Source: a virus
IMG/VR virus record: IMGVR_UViG_3300035158_001279
Span: 1 to 32,520 of that record
Strand: one strand, 5' to 3'
DNA length: 32,520 nt
The translations under genes were made by a program, and so were the position numbers. A model generated the notes under the pieces. It worked only from the letters and a program-made list of their open reading frames with translations, was not told the origin of the DNA and made no database searches. This document shows, one piece after another, positions 1 through 7,353 of the stretch (positions within the stretch are counted from its first letter, which is position 1; each line of letters begins with the position of its first letter).

Positions 1-801
1 TTACGTCATCTGCAGGTCGAGACTCCCGATGGGGAACTCGACGGTGTCGCCAGTACCGACCCCCTGATCTACCACATCGTTGTCGTACCAGAGCAGATCC
101 CCCAGCGTCGCCGCCGAGCAGATCGCCACACCGACGACCGTCCCCCAGCTTGCCGTCGCCTGCGGGAACTGGATGAGATGGGTGTTGTCCACCAGCCCGG
201 CAGCCGCTAGGTCCCACGTGGGGCTCGCGCCGCCGTTGGGGTTGACCAGCACCCTGGCGTAACCGCCGCCGGAGGGCTCGCTGATTGTCGAGCCGGTGTC
301 CCCATCTCCGACCGCCGCCGTGACCAGCGCCACGTAGGTGTCTGGCTTCGTATAGGACACGTTGCGGAACATCAGGTTGAGCAGGTTGTGGGCCAGCGTG
401 GTGCTGAGCTCGCCTGCCAGGTATTCGACGTAGACCTGCCCGGTGTTGACCGTCGGGGTGTTACCCGCGATCACGTCCTTTGACGTCCCGAAGGCGCCGC
501 TTGCCAGCACGTTGCCGCTGGTCAGGGCGTCCATGATCGCCCAGTGGGTTATCGTGCCCCAAGGGCCGCTGGCCTGATCGAAGGTCACAGCTGTGCTCTG
601 CGCCACCCGCCGACTGGCTGCGGCGTCGAAGGTGATCGCCTTGCGGCCGTAGCCGTTGCCCGAGGGCTCCGCCAGGCTGGTGCCTGCATCCAGCGGGTCC
701 GCCGTGCTCAGGGCCAGATAAACCGTCGCCGGCGGCGTATAGGCTGCGTTGAATACATGATCAAGCAGAACGAGTTCGCTATGATCGCTTAGACTTCCCA
801 T
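1..801 (-). CDS. Duplicated-domain phage tail fibre-like structural protein
   Basis: A 266-residue protein made of two tandem copies of one domain, roughly residues 1-130 and 131-266. Each copy has a short helical start (LSDHSELVLLDHVF; LSTTLAHNLLNLMF), then a strand block (TVYLALSTADP; DTYVALVTAA), then a matching EPSGNGYGR / EPSGGGYAR segment and a WGT motif. This pattern occurs in small phage virion proteins often annotated as tail fibre or tail-associated proteins, and it usually appears once per protein. The ATG at 801 follows a good ribosome site (GGAGG, 6 bases upstream), just after the stop of the repeat protein. As the last gene of the minus-strand tail operon in this window it is probably a tail-tip or fibre component. 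The fold and role are inferred from family resemblance and position only. Confidence 0.7.
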   Translation of the reverse strand: MGSLSDHSELVLLDHVFNAAYTPPATVYLALSTADPLDAGTSLAEPSGNGYGRKAITFDAAASRRVAQSTAVTFDQASGPWGTITHWAIMDALTSGNVLASGAFGTSKDVIAGNTPTVNTGQVYVEYLAGELSTTLAHNLLNLMFRNVSYTKPDTYVALVTAAVGDGDTGSTISEPSGGGYARVLVNPNGGASPTWDLAAAGLVDNTHLIQFPQATASWGTVVGVAICSAATLGDLLWYDNDVVDQGVGTGDTVEFPIGSLDLQMT

Positions 802-813
802 TGTGTACCTCCA

Positions 814-2766
814 CTAACTAGGGATGACGTAGACCCGGTCATCGTCGGGTGTCAGGACCCGCGCCTCGCGGGTCACCTCGTAAAGCCTGGGCTGGGGTGT
901 GACCGCCAGGACCCGGTCCTCGCTGGCCACCTCCCAGGCGCGCTTCTCAAGTACGACCGCGAAGAGCCGCGCCAGCGCCAGGGCGATGACGTCCAGCTCG
1001 GCAACGTCCGGGGTCATGCTCCGGGCAGCCATAAGGGCCGCCAGGCTGACCAGGCCGGTGTAGAAGACGGTATCGTCCGGCGTGGCTGATTGCACCTGGA
1101 TCGCCGCCGCCAGCGCGCGGATGACCGCCAGCTGGGCGTCGGGCGTGCCCGAGGCTGCCGTCGCCGCAGCCTCCAGGGCGTGGGTGACCTGCAGGACCAG
1201 GCTGTCGGGCGTCGCCGTCTTGCCTTCAGCAGCCGCTGCCAGGGTTCTCAGCAGCGCCAGCGCCGCACCGTCGGGCGTCCCCGACTGGCTGCCCAGTACC
1301 GCGGCCAACTGGCGGGCTACGTTGAGGGCTGCATCGTCGGGTGTCGCCGTTGACGCCGACGCCAGGCCCGCCAAGGCGCGCGTCACCGCAAGCGCAGCGT
1401 CCGCCGTTACGCTGCCGGCCACAAACGATCCGGCCAGTTTGAATATGAGCCCCATGAGCGCGTCCGCCGTCGCAGACTGGGTGCTAGGGGCAGCCGCCAG
1501 CTCTCGCTTGACCGCCAGCGCCGCAGGCGGTGTCTCCGACCGGGCCAGACACGACGCCGCCAGCTCGATGATGGCGGCGACAAACAGCTCGGCGTCATCT
1601 GGTGTAAGGGAAGCGCCCAACGCTGCGGCTGCCAGAGCGCGCTGCACTGTCAGCTCGGCGTCCGGCACCTGCGACTGGGCCAGGCAGGCCGCCGCCAGTT
1701 GAATCGCCAGCAGAATGTTCAGTTCGACGTCATCCGGGGCCGTAGAAGCCGAAAGCGCCGCCGCGGTGAGCGCCCGCAGCACGGCAAGCTCGCCCGAGTC
1801 CGGAGTGGCGCTGTTTGCGGCCAGCACGGCGGCCAGCGCCCTGGTCACGTCAAGGGCGACGTCCGGCGTGGCCGACTCTGCAGCCGACGTCCCCGCCAGG
1901 GCGCGGAGCACCGCCAGCACCGCGTCCGACGATTGGCTCTGAGCATCCATGACCGCCGCCAGGCCGCGCGTCACGGCAAGGCCTGCGTCGGACGTGCCGG
2001 AAGCAGCCAGCATCTGGGCCGCCAGACTGACAATGCCGGCGACCACAAGCGCGACGTCATCGGGCGTGAGACTCCGGGCCTCGAGCGCCGCGGCCAGCGC
2101 GCGAGCGATGGACAGGGCCGCATTGTCCGGGCTGCTGCTGTCCGCTGCCGCAGCCGCCGCCAGCGCCCGCCCGACGTTCAGGTCAGCGTCGGGCGTTGCG
2201 CTCTGGGCCAGGGCCTCGGCCAGCAGGGCTTTGGTGAGCGCCAGAGTGACAGCGTCCGGCGTGGTACTATCGGCAGCACCAGCAGCGGCCAGGGCGCGGG
2301 TGACGGCCAGCGCTGCGTCCGGCGTTGCGCTTGCGGCGTTGACTAGAGCGGCAAACTGGAGAACGCCTGGCGGGGCCTCCGGTATCTCGAGCGCTGCCCA
2401 GGCTACCGCAGCTCGCGCCAGCAGGCCCAGGACGGAGTTGTCGGGCGTTGCACTGGCGGACAGGCCGACGGCTGCGAGCTGGCGCGCCACGGACAGCGCC
2501 GCGCTCGGGGTGAGTGACTGGCCCAGGACCTGGGCCGCCAGCTGGACGACAGAAGCGAGCGTCGCCGTGTCCGGCGTCTCGCTGCCGGCCAACGCCGCCG
2601 CGGCCAACTGGACGATGAAGGCGAGGTTTGCAGTGTCCGGCGTCGCGCTACCGGCTAACGCGCTCGCCGCCAGCTGGTAGGTCTGGGTGACCCCCGTCTG
2701 GGACCTCGAGCTCGGCCCACGAAACCTGCACGGAGCCGCCGCCGCCAGCGGCAACCGTAGTCTCAA
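814..2766 (-). CDS. Ala-rich 22-residue repeat protein, probable adhesin C-terminal part
   Basis: Almost the whole ORF consists of about 26 degenerate copies of a 21-24 residue repeat with consensus LAA..LA.SATPD.A.LAV.RA. It ends in a different C-terminal tail of short motifs (EDRVLAV, EARVLTP, DDRVYVIPS) of the kind seen at the ends of other phage tail proteins. The nominal start is a TTG at 2766 without a convincing ribosome site. Its first 25 codons are the shifted reading of the upstream gene's beta domain, so independent initiation there is unlikely. More likely translation enters at about 2691 from the upstream frame (see the G5 run feature). The same repeat occurs four times in the ORF at 3155-4525, which ties the ORFs together. 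The repeat could form a helical solenoid or stalk. I recognise no named family, and its position next to the hub and fibre genes suggests a tail adhesin. Confidence 0.72.
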   Translation of the reverse strand: MRLRLPLAAAAPCRFRGPSSRSQTGVTQTYQLAASALAGSATPDTANLAFIVQLAAAALAGSETPDTATLASVVQLAAQVLGQSLTPSAALSVARQLAAVGLSASATPDNSVLGLLARAAVAWAALEIPEAPPGVLQFAALVNAASATPDAALAVTRALAAAGAADSTTPDAVTLALTKALLAEALAQSATPDADLNVGRALAAAAAADSSSPDNAALSIARALAAALEARSLTPDDVALVVAGIVSLAAQMLAASGTSDAGLAVTRGLAAVMDAQSQSSDAVLAVLRALAGTSAAESATPDVALDVTRALAAVLAANSATPDSGELAVLRALTAAALSASTAPDDVELNILLAIQLAAACLAQSQVPDAELTVQRALAAAALGASLTPDDAELFVAAIIELAASCLARSETPPAALAVKRELAAAPSTQSATADALMGLIFKLAGSFVAGSVTADAALAVTRALAGLASASTATPDDAALNVARQLAAVLGSQSGTPDGAALALLRTLAAAAEGKTATPDSLVLQVTHALEAAATAASGTPDAQLAVIRALAAAIQVQSATPDDTVFYTGLVSLAALMAARSMTPDVAELDVIALALARLFAVVLEKRAWEVASEDRVLAVTPQPRLYEVTREARVLTPDDDRVYVIPS

Positions 2767-3154
2767 ACTGCAGCCGCAGGTCCCCGTAGTCGGTTATAGC
2801 GTCCGCCTGCTGGGCGGTGAGCGTCTGCTCGGCCAGGGTGAAGCTGGTGCCCGGGTTGGCGTGGGTCCAAGAGGCGATTGTCGTGGTGCCCTGCATCAAG
2901 CGCACGAGCAGGGTGTAGTTCTTGTTGGTTATCGTGCGCAGATAGGTGTATCTGACAACGTGCCCCGTCGAACTCTGCGGGTCAATGAGGCTCGACAGTC
3001 CGACCTCGCAAAGCGTCAGCTGGTTGGCGCCGCTTGCGATGTAGTCTGCATCGCTGCGCGCGGCCTCGTCGAGGACGCTCCACAGCGTCGTGCCGGTCGA
3101 GGGCGACCAGGCGCCGGCTGTTACGTCGCTCGAAGGGCGTGCGTACTGGGCCAA
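2648..3154 (-). CDS. Beta-type domain segment between two repeat blocks
   Basis: A 168-codon ORF starting at TTG 3154, directly after an in-frame TAG of the preceding ORF. Residues 5-135 form a domain clearly paralogous to the C-terminal part of that ORF. Both have an RPS.D start, a LDEA/IDEA..DDDY block, a V.YTYLR / LHYRYQR strand, LTAQQADAITDYGDL / LTAEQADSITSYGDL, and LRLQF / LYLRF. The alternation of strands suggests a beta-sandwich carbohydrate- or receptor-binding module. The last 14 residues after PDG look like a misread of the next frame, in which the repeat protein resumes with VTQTYQLAA. I read this ORF as the middle part of one long adhesin, or as a reinitiated product: a G-rich stretch ahead of the TTG could act as a weak ribosome site. 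Confidence 0.65.
   Translation of the reverse strand: MAQYARPSSDVTAGAWSPSTGTTLWSVLDEAARSDADYIASGANQLTLCEVGLSSLIDPQSSTGHVVRYTYLRTITNKNYTLLVRLMQGTTTIASWTHANPGTSFTLAEQTLTAQQADAITDYGDLRLQFETTVAAGGGGSVQVSWAELEVPDGGHPDLPAGGERVSR
2691..2695 (-). other. G5 run at frame change between beta domain and repeat block
   Basis: On the minus strand the upstream frame reads GAC GGG GGT CAC. Skipping one G gives GAC GGG GTC ACC and joins ...LEVPDG directly to VTQTYQLAA. That mirrors the SSGQTYQLAA junction in the upstream ORF. A one-base homopolymer indel, natural or from sequencing, or +1 slippage on GGG would explain it. Confidence 0.6.
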
Positions 3155-3157
3155 CTA
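3155..3157 (-). other. In-frame amber codon between paralogous adhesin domains
   Basis: The codons read GTG TAG TTG with no frame change on either side, and homologous beta domains lie on both sides. It may be a true stop with TTG reinitiation, a readthrough site, or a point mutation in a once continuous gene. TAG is used as an ordinary stop by other genes here (for example at 814, 7354, 14215 and 15892), so genome-wide TAG reassignment is not supported. Confidence 0.6.
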
Positions 3158-4525
3158 CACCCCCGCGGCGACGAAACGCAAGTAAAGGTCCCCGTAGCTG
3201 GTTATGGAATCCGCCTGCTCTGCGGTCAGCGTCTGGTCGGCCTGGGCAACCGACGCGCCGATCGCGTTGTGCTGCCAGGAGCCGATTAGCGTCCCCAGGC
3301 TGGCCTCGCTGGCGTAGCCCTGCCGGAGCTCCACGGTGAGGTTGATCGTCGGCGTCTCGCCCAGCCGCTGGTAGCGGTAGTGCAGCCTGTGGTCCGCCGA
3401 GACTTGAGGATCCTGGCCGGCCTGCAGCTTGACCACGACCGGGCTGCTCGCAGGCGCGGCCTCGCTCTGCATATAGTCATCGTCGTTGGGCGCGGCCTCG
3501 TCTATTGTCTGGTAGAGGTTTGAGGCCCCGCCGGCCCGGGTGGTCCACTGGCCCGTGTAGCTGTCCGCGCTGGGCCGCAGCAGCTGGGGTATTGCCAGGA
3601 CCGCGTCATCGGGCGAGATGGAGCCCGCCAGCACCGCCGCCGCAAGCGCTCGCGTCACCGCCAGGGCCAGGGCGTCCGGCGTGACCGAGCTGCTGGAAGC
3701 GGCGCCGCTTACGGCCCTCAGCACCGCCAGCGTGGACACGTCCGGCGTGGTCGTTGCCCCGACCGCGACCCCACCGAAAGAGCGCAGCACCGCCAGCACG
3801 GACGCCGTGGGCGTGCCGGAGGCCGCCAGGGCCAGGGCTGCCAGCTGGTAGGTCTGGCCGCTGGACTGGTGCGGGCCGATCAGCATCCCGTCATCGTTGA
3901 TAATCAGCTGGTCGAGGTAGAAGGTGCCGGACGTGCCGGCGTCAATGCTCTCGGTGGCGCCGAACTGCATGGCCGTCTTGCTGTCGAAAACATCGTAGAT
4001 GTCATAGACTGCGCCGCTGTCGTAGACCTGGGTGCCGTCAATCCACATGGCCAGGCGCCCATCGCTGGCCGTCGCGCTGGAAGCCCCCTCGATCAGCACC
4101 TCGATGTAACAAGGACCGTTGGGAATCTCCTGGTAGCCGGTGTTCTGGCGCGTATTCGAGTCATCGTAGACGTTGGCGAAGACCGCGTAGCCGCTGCTGA
4201 AGCTGTCGTACCGCGCAAAGCTCACATAGGTGAGAATGTAGGGGCTGCCGCCGTGGATGCGGAAAATCGTGTGGCCGCCGTAGTTATTAGGCAAGTAGAT
4301 GTCGTTGGGGTCGATATAGAACCGATAGCGCAACGTCCTGCCGGGGATACTGATTGCCTTCTGCCCGTAGATTGCGACCGTGTCATCAATGACGCACTGC
4401 AGGCCATAGCTGGTGCCGCCCAACGCAGCAGCAGCCGTAACGGACAAATCCCCGCCGTCGGTGACAGTGGAATCGTATTCGGAGAGGTCCCCGGCCTCGT
4501 GGTTAATGTCTATCAGAATGCTCAT
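3155..4525 (-). CDS. LamG/jelly-roll-like tail adhesin with four Ala-rich repeats
   Basis: A 456-residue protein. Residues 1-215 resemble a concanavalin/LamG-like jelly roll, with a strand-rich domain containing a LRYRFYID strand, an LAMWIDGTQVYDSG strand pair and a closing FYLDQLIINDDG strand. Residues about 222-310 hold four copies of the same 22-residue Ala-rich repeat that fills the gene at 814-2766. Residues about 312-456 are a second beta domain, paralogous to the next ORF. It ends at a TAG at 3155-3157 followed without a gap, in the same frame, by the next ORF. The start ATG overlaps the stop of the upstream 98-residue gene (ATGA). Location after the baseplate hub suggests a host-surface or glycan-binding tail protein. 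The specificity is unknown. Confidence 0.75.
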   Translation of the reverse strand: MSILIDINHEAGDLSEYDSTVTDGGDLSVTAAAALGGTSYGLQCVIDDTVAIYGQKAISIPGRTLRYRFYIDPNDIYLPNNYGGHTIFRIHGGSPYILTYVSFARYDSFSSGYAVFANVYDDSNTRQNTGYQEIPNGPCYIEVLIEGASSATASDGRLAMWIDGTQVYDSGAVYDIYDVFDSKTAMQFGATESIDAGTSGTFYLDQLIINDDGMLIGPHQSSGQTYQLAALALAASGTPTASVLAVLRSFGGVAVGATTTPDVSTLAVLRAVSGAASSSSVTPDALALAVTRALAAAVLAGSISPDDAVLAIPQLLRPSADSYTGQWTTRAGGASNLYQTIDEAAPNDDDYMQSEAAPASSPVVVKLQAGQDPQVSADHRLHYRYQRLGETPTINLTVELRQGYASEASLGTLIGSWQHNAIGASVAQADQTLTAEQADSITSYGDLYLRFVAAGV

Positions 4526-4818
4526 GGTCTATCCGGCAGCGGCGACTCGTCCTCGGGCCACACTGCAGGCTCGGCGCCGATAGCGATAGCGACCGACCCG
4601 TCGCGGTTGATATGGATAAAGATGTCCAGTGTGACGCCGAACTTCTCTTCGAGTGCGGCCTTGATCCTCTCGACGCGGTTACTCACCTTCTGCAGCTCTT
4701 CAGGGGTGAGCGTGGCCTCGCGCAGAATAGCGCCGTCCTCTGCGACCAGGGCGATGGAGACACCCTCGTGGTTGGCTGCTTTTGCCGCAGACCAGGTTGC
4801 TATGCGCTTCCACTTCAT
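4522..4818 (-). CDS. Small tail-region protein, function unknown
   Basis: A 98-residue protein with no recognised family. The N-terminal half has amphipathic strands (GVSIALVAEDG) followed by a helical segment (TPEELQKVSNRVERIKAALEEKFG), then a strand pair (LDIFIHINRDGSVAIAIG) and an acidic, Pro-rich tail. The ATG has a strong ribosome site (GGAGGG, 6 bases upstream). Its stop overlaps the start of the adhesin gene (ATGA), so the two are translationally coupled. The context suggests a chaperone or small partner for the downstream adhesin, or a minor tail component. This is inference from position only. Confidence 0.7.
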   Translation of the reverse strand: MKWKRIATWSAAKAANHEGVSIALVAEDGAILREATLTPEELQKVSNRVERIKAALEEKFGVTLDIFIHINRDGSVAIAIGAEPAVWPEDESPLPDRP

Positions 4819-4832
4819 GGGTTACCCTCCTA

Positions 4833-5066
4833 TCACAAAGCCGCCGTCGCAATCGCCCGCACGGTGCCGTTGCAGTTGATCTGCACTTCGTTATCCGTCG
4901 TCTGATAGCCGTAGTCACCAGGCTGCGGCAGGTCCGCCGTCGTGAAGTCCGCCGCCTTCGTGCCCTTGTAGTGACCGACCGGCTCCAGACGCTGGAGGCG
5001 GGCCACCTCGCGCCGGAGGGTGCCCACCTCTGCAGCCAGCTTCTCGATGTGCCGTTGGATGCTCAT
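4833..5066 (-). CDS. Short coiled-coil tail protein
   Basis: A 77-residue protein starting MSIQRHIEKLAAEV. The ATG at 5066 overlaps the TGA of the Gp37-like gene (ATGA), which decides the start. A longer reading from further upstream would be an Arg-rich shadow of that gene. Residues 3-26 form a heptad-like coiled coil (IEKLAAEVGTLRREVARLQRL). The rest, about residues 27-77, is a short domain with GHYKGTKAADF...PGDYGY, resembling the short modules near the tips of phage fibres. A coiled-coil oligomeriser attached to the tail tip is plausible. No named family is recognised. Confidence 0.75.
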   Translation of the reverse strand: MSIQRHIEKLAAEVGTLRREVARLQRLEPVGHYKGTKAADFTTADLPQPGDYGYQTTDNEVQINCNGTVRAIATAAL

Positions 5067-6166
5067 TGTGTCTCCATCTCCACGTCGATCTGCTCGACGT
5101 TGTCCCCCTGCGCCGCCACGGACACCGTCACACCGACGATCTTCTCCACGGCGGAGATGTCGCGCCACTGGGCGTTGACCAGGTCGCCCAGGAAATAGTG
5201 CACGCCGTAGGCCGTCGAGACCGTCTGCAGGACATCGAAGGTGAACTCTTCCCGCGCCCGGTCCTCGTCCAGCTTCTTGCCGGCCTTGTCCTGCAGGGCA
5301 GCAGTGGCCCCCTTCTCGACCTCTCGGGCGTCGACGAACACCTCGACGTCGTTGCTGGCACTGTACGTGCTGCTGGCGTGCACGACAATGTCCCGCGTGC
5401 TGGCCTCACCCTGGCCGGCGGCGACAGCGACCGTCTTCTCGCTCTGTCGGTCGTAGCGGTATTTGGGGTTGGCCATGTTGCCGAAGCCCAGGTTGAACGT
5501 CACCTGGCTTGCGCCCGACGTCCGGTCCGTGCCCAGCTGGCCTGCATACCATCTGAACTCCCAGGCCGCCGCGCCGGTCTTTACCAGGCCGAAGTCGCCG
5601 CCGGCAATCCGCGCCAGGTCCTGCAGGGACTCGAGCACGTTGTCCCAGCTGCAGTACCAGTTGACGCTGTTGCCGCCGGCGCCGTCCGTCTGCACCGATA
5701 GGCCGGTGATCGCCCCGTCCCGGATACGGCCATTCGCCGCCGTCGCGCTCGGGCCGCAGTTGTATTCGACGATGGTCTTCATGACCGTTTCCGCCGGGAC
5801 TGACAGGAAGCGGCTGCGGTCCGTGGTGTTGGCATACCAGAGCACGTACCGCGTCTGCAGCAGCCACGGCAGCCCAGGGCAGCGCATGACGAAAGTCTCG
5901 CTTTCCTGGTGCGCCCGGTCCTGGTCGAGGTAGAGGCCGTAGAAGTCCGGCATCCACTCGAGCCCCAGCTCCCGGTTGCGGCGCCATATCTCGATCTGGC
6001 TGCGGTGCTCGAGCTGGCTGATGACGGCGTGGTTGCCGGGCAACTGGATTGTGCCCAGGCCAGGCGCGTTGACTTTCTTGGCATACGCCAGCTCGAGAAA
6101 GTCGGTGATCTCGCCCACCAGCACGCCGGCGGCGGTGTGGGCGCGGACCTTGTACTCGGTGCCCAT
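5063..6166 (-). CDS. Gp37-like tail/baseplate hub protein (ReqiPepy6 Gp37 family)
   Basis: A 367-residue protein matching the Siphovirus ReqiPepy6 Gp37-like family, which forms the hub below Dit in siphovirus tail tips. Supporting signs are the N-terminal strand-rich region with ITDFLELAYAKKVNAPG and QLPGNH, the IEIWRRNRE strand, and the Y..D.DRAHQESETFVMRCPGLPWLL segment. The C-terminal half has an AREEFTFDVLQT...LGDLV motif near the end, and the length is typical of the family. The gene lies after the fibre gene and before small tip genes. The ribosome site ahead of the ATG at 6166 is weak. Some relatives carry hydrolase domains, but I see none here. It probably acts as the tail-tip platform and in tail-tube closure. 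Confidence 0.85.
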   Translation of the reverse strand: MGTEYKVRAHTAAGVLVGEITDFLELAYAKKVNAPGLGTIQLPGNHAVISQLEHRSQIEIWRRNRELGLEWMPDFYGLYLDQDRAHQESETFVMRCPGLPWLLQTRYVLWYANTTDRSRFLSVPAETVMKTIVEYNCGPSATAANGRIRDGAITGLSVQTDGAGGNSVNWYCSWDNVLESLQDLARIAGGDFGLVKTGAAAWEFRWYAGQLGTDRTSGASQVTFNLGFGNMANPKYRYDRQSEKTVAVAAGQGEASTRDIVVHASSTYSASNDVEVFVDAREVEKGATAALQDKAGKKLDEDRAREEFTFDVLQTVSTAYGVHYFLGDLVNAQWRDISAVEKIVGVTVSVAAQGDNVEQIDVEMETQ

Positions 6167-6169
6167 AGC

Positions 6170-7345
6170 TTAGCTGGGCTGCCCTATTGCCATCCACGGC
6201 ACGGCCACGTTCTCACTGGTGACTCGGGTCGTGTTTCTCCATAGTGTGAGAATGAACCCGGTCGTGGACTCGTCATCGGGCTCGGCCTGATAGACCTCGC
6301 CGTTCTGGTTGTTGCTGAACGGCGCCCCAACCATGATGAACGGGATATTGAAGTAGGCACTGGGGAAGGTGACTGCGTAGGTCCCGCTGTATGCGCTTGC
6401 GGCGATGTTTACCCAGGCCATACCTATCTGGATCGCCACGCCGGCGGTGTTGTAGGTGTACATGGTTGAGCCGGCGCCAGACCAGTTAGCTTGCCCGGTG
6501 CTGATCCTCTGCCGCAATATGGGCACGCTCTGGCTGATCTTTTCCCAGTTCACCGAATTGTCCGCCAGCTTGTAGTTAGTCACGGCACCATCTGCCAGGG
6601 CGTTGGTGCCAAGCTGTGCCCCGTCGCCGCCGATGTGGTCGTGGCTGTCGCCGCCAGTGACCAGCTGCGCAGCGACAGCGCTTGCGAGCTTGGCCTCCAG
6701 GATCGTGAGGTCGGCCAGCTTGTCGTTGGTCACGGCGCCGGCGCCCAGCTTGGTGTTGGTCACGGCGCCGGTGCCGATCTTTGCCTCTATCACCCCTCCG
6801 TCGGCCAGCATGTCGCTGGTCACGGCCCCGCCGGCCAGCATGGCCGAGTCCACCTCGATGTTTGGGTGCAGGTAGACCCGCTCATTGACCAGGCTGGTGA
6901 GGTCGCCTGCCGGCGTCACCGTCACCCGCGCCAGCGGTATCTCCCAGATCACGCCCTCGGACTGGGTGAGGCTGGGCGCGCTGCCGCTGCCCTCGGTCCC
7001 CTCGACCACGGCTATGCGCACCGTCTGGGCCGTCCAGTCAGCCCGCAGCACGATCCTGTCGATCCTGTTCTGTGACGACGGCGTGTTCAGGGCGATTGAT
7101 ACCGTCGAGGTGTTGTAGTAGGGGAAGCCGTAGACGTAGGCCGCGCCCGCGGCGATATTGACCGTCGTGCCGCCAGCGTCGCTGACCACCATGTCGCTGT
7201 CCACGCCCTTGAGGACCCCCTCGTCGGTCGCGTCCCCGACAAAGGTCTTCCGCAGCCAGTTGTAGACGAGCTCGGCCATTGTGTAACCCGTAGCGGTGCC
7301 GTCCCCGACCCCCGTCGTCGACCACATAAGACTGTTTTCTGCCAT
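6170..7345 (-). CDS. Tail fibre / receptor-binding protein
   Basis: A 391-residue protein. Residues 1-150 are a phage baseplate-attachment type N-terminus (GVDSDMVVSDAGGTTVNIAAGAAYVYGFPYY... IDRIVLRADW), seen in many tail fibres. Residues about 165-260 are short phased repeats (MLADGGVIEAKIGTGAV, TKLGAGAVTNDKLADL) that typically form an intertwined trimeric beta-helical shaft. The C-terminal 110 residues form a globular beta domain, likely the receptor-binding head. I chose the ATG at 7345 because AGGGG lies 5 bases upstream and the gene then follows the Dit stop closely. A GTG eight codons earlier would overlap Dit and has no better site. The protein is a structural partner of the neighbouring Dit and hub. 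Host range is probably set here and by the adhesin ORFs. Confidence 0.82.
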   Translation of the reverse strand: MAENSLMWSTTGVGDGTATGYTMAELVYNWLRKTFVGDATDEGVLKGVDSDMVVSDAGGTTVNIAAGAAYVYGFPYYNTSTVSIALNTPSSQNRIDRIVLRADWTAQTVRIAVVEGTEGSGSAPSLTQSEGVIWEIPLARVTVTPAGDLTSLVNERVYLHPNIEVDSAMLAGGAVTSDMLADGGVIEAKIGTGAVTNTKLGAGAVTNDKLADLTILEAKLASAVAAQLVTGGDSHDHIGGDGAQLGTNALADGAVTNYKLADNSVNWEKISQSVPILRQRISTGQANWSGAGSTMYTYNTAGVAIQIGMAWVNIAASAYSGTYAVTFPSAYFNIPFIMVGAPFSNNQNGEVYQAEPDDESTTGFILTLWRNTTRVTSENVAVPWMAIGQPS

Positions 7346-7353
7346 AGTTGCCC

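Noticed and set aside
1082-2680. Long plus-strand ORFs opposite the repeat gene
   Set aside because: They are antisense shadows of an Ala-rich, GC-rich repeat gene; composition follows the minus-strand codons and no ribosome sites or domains are seen.
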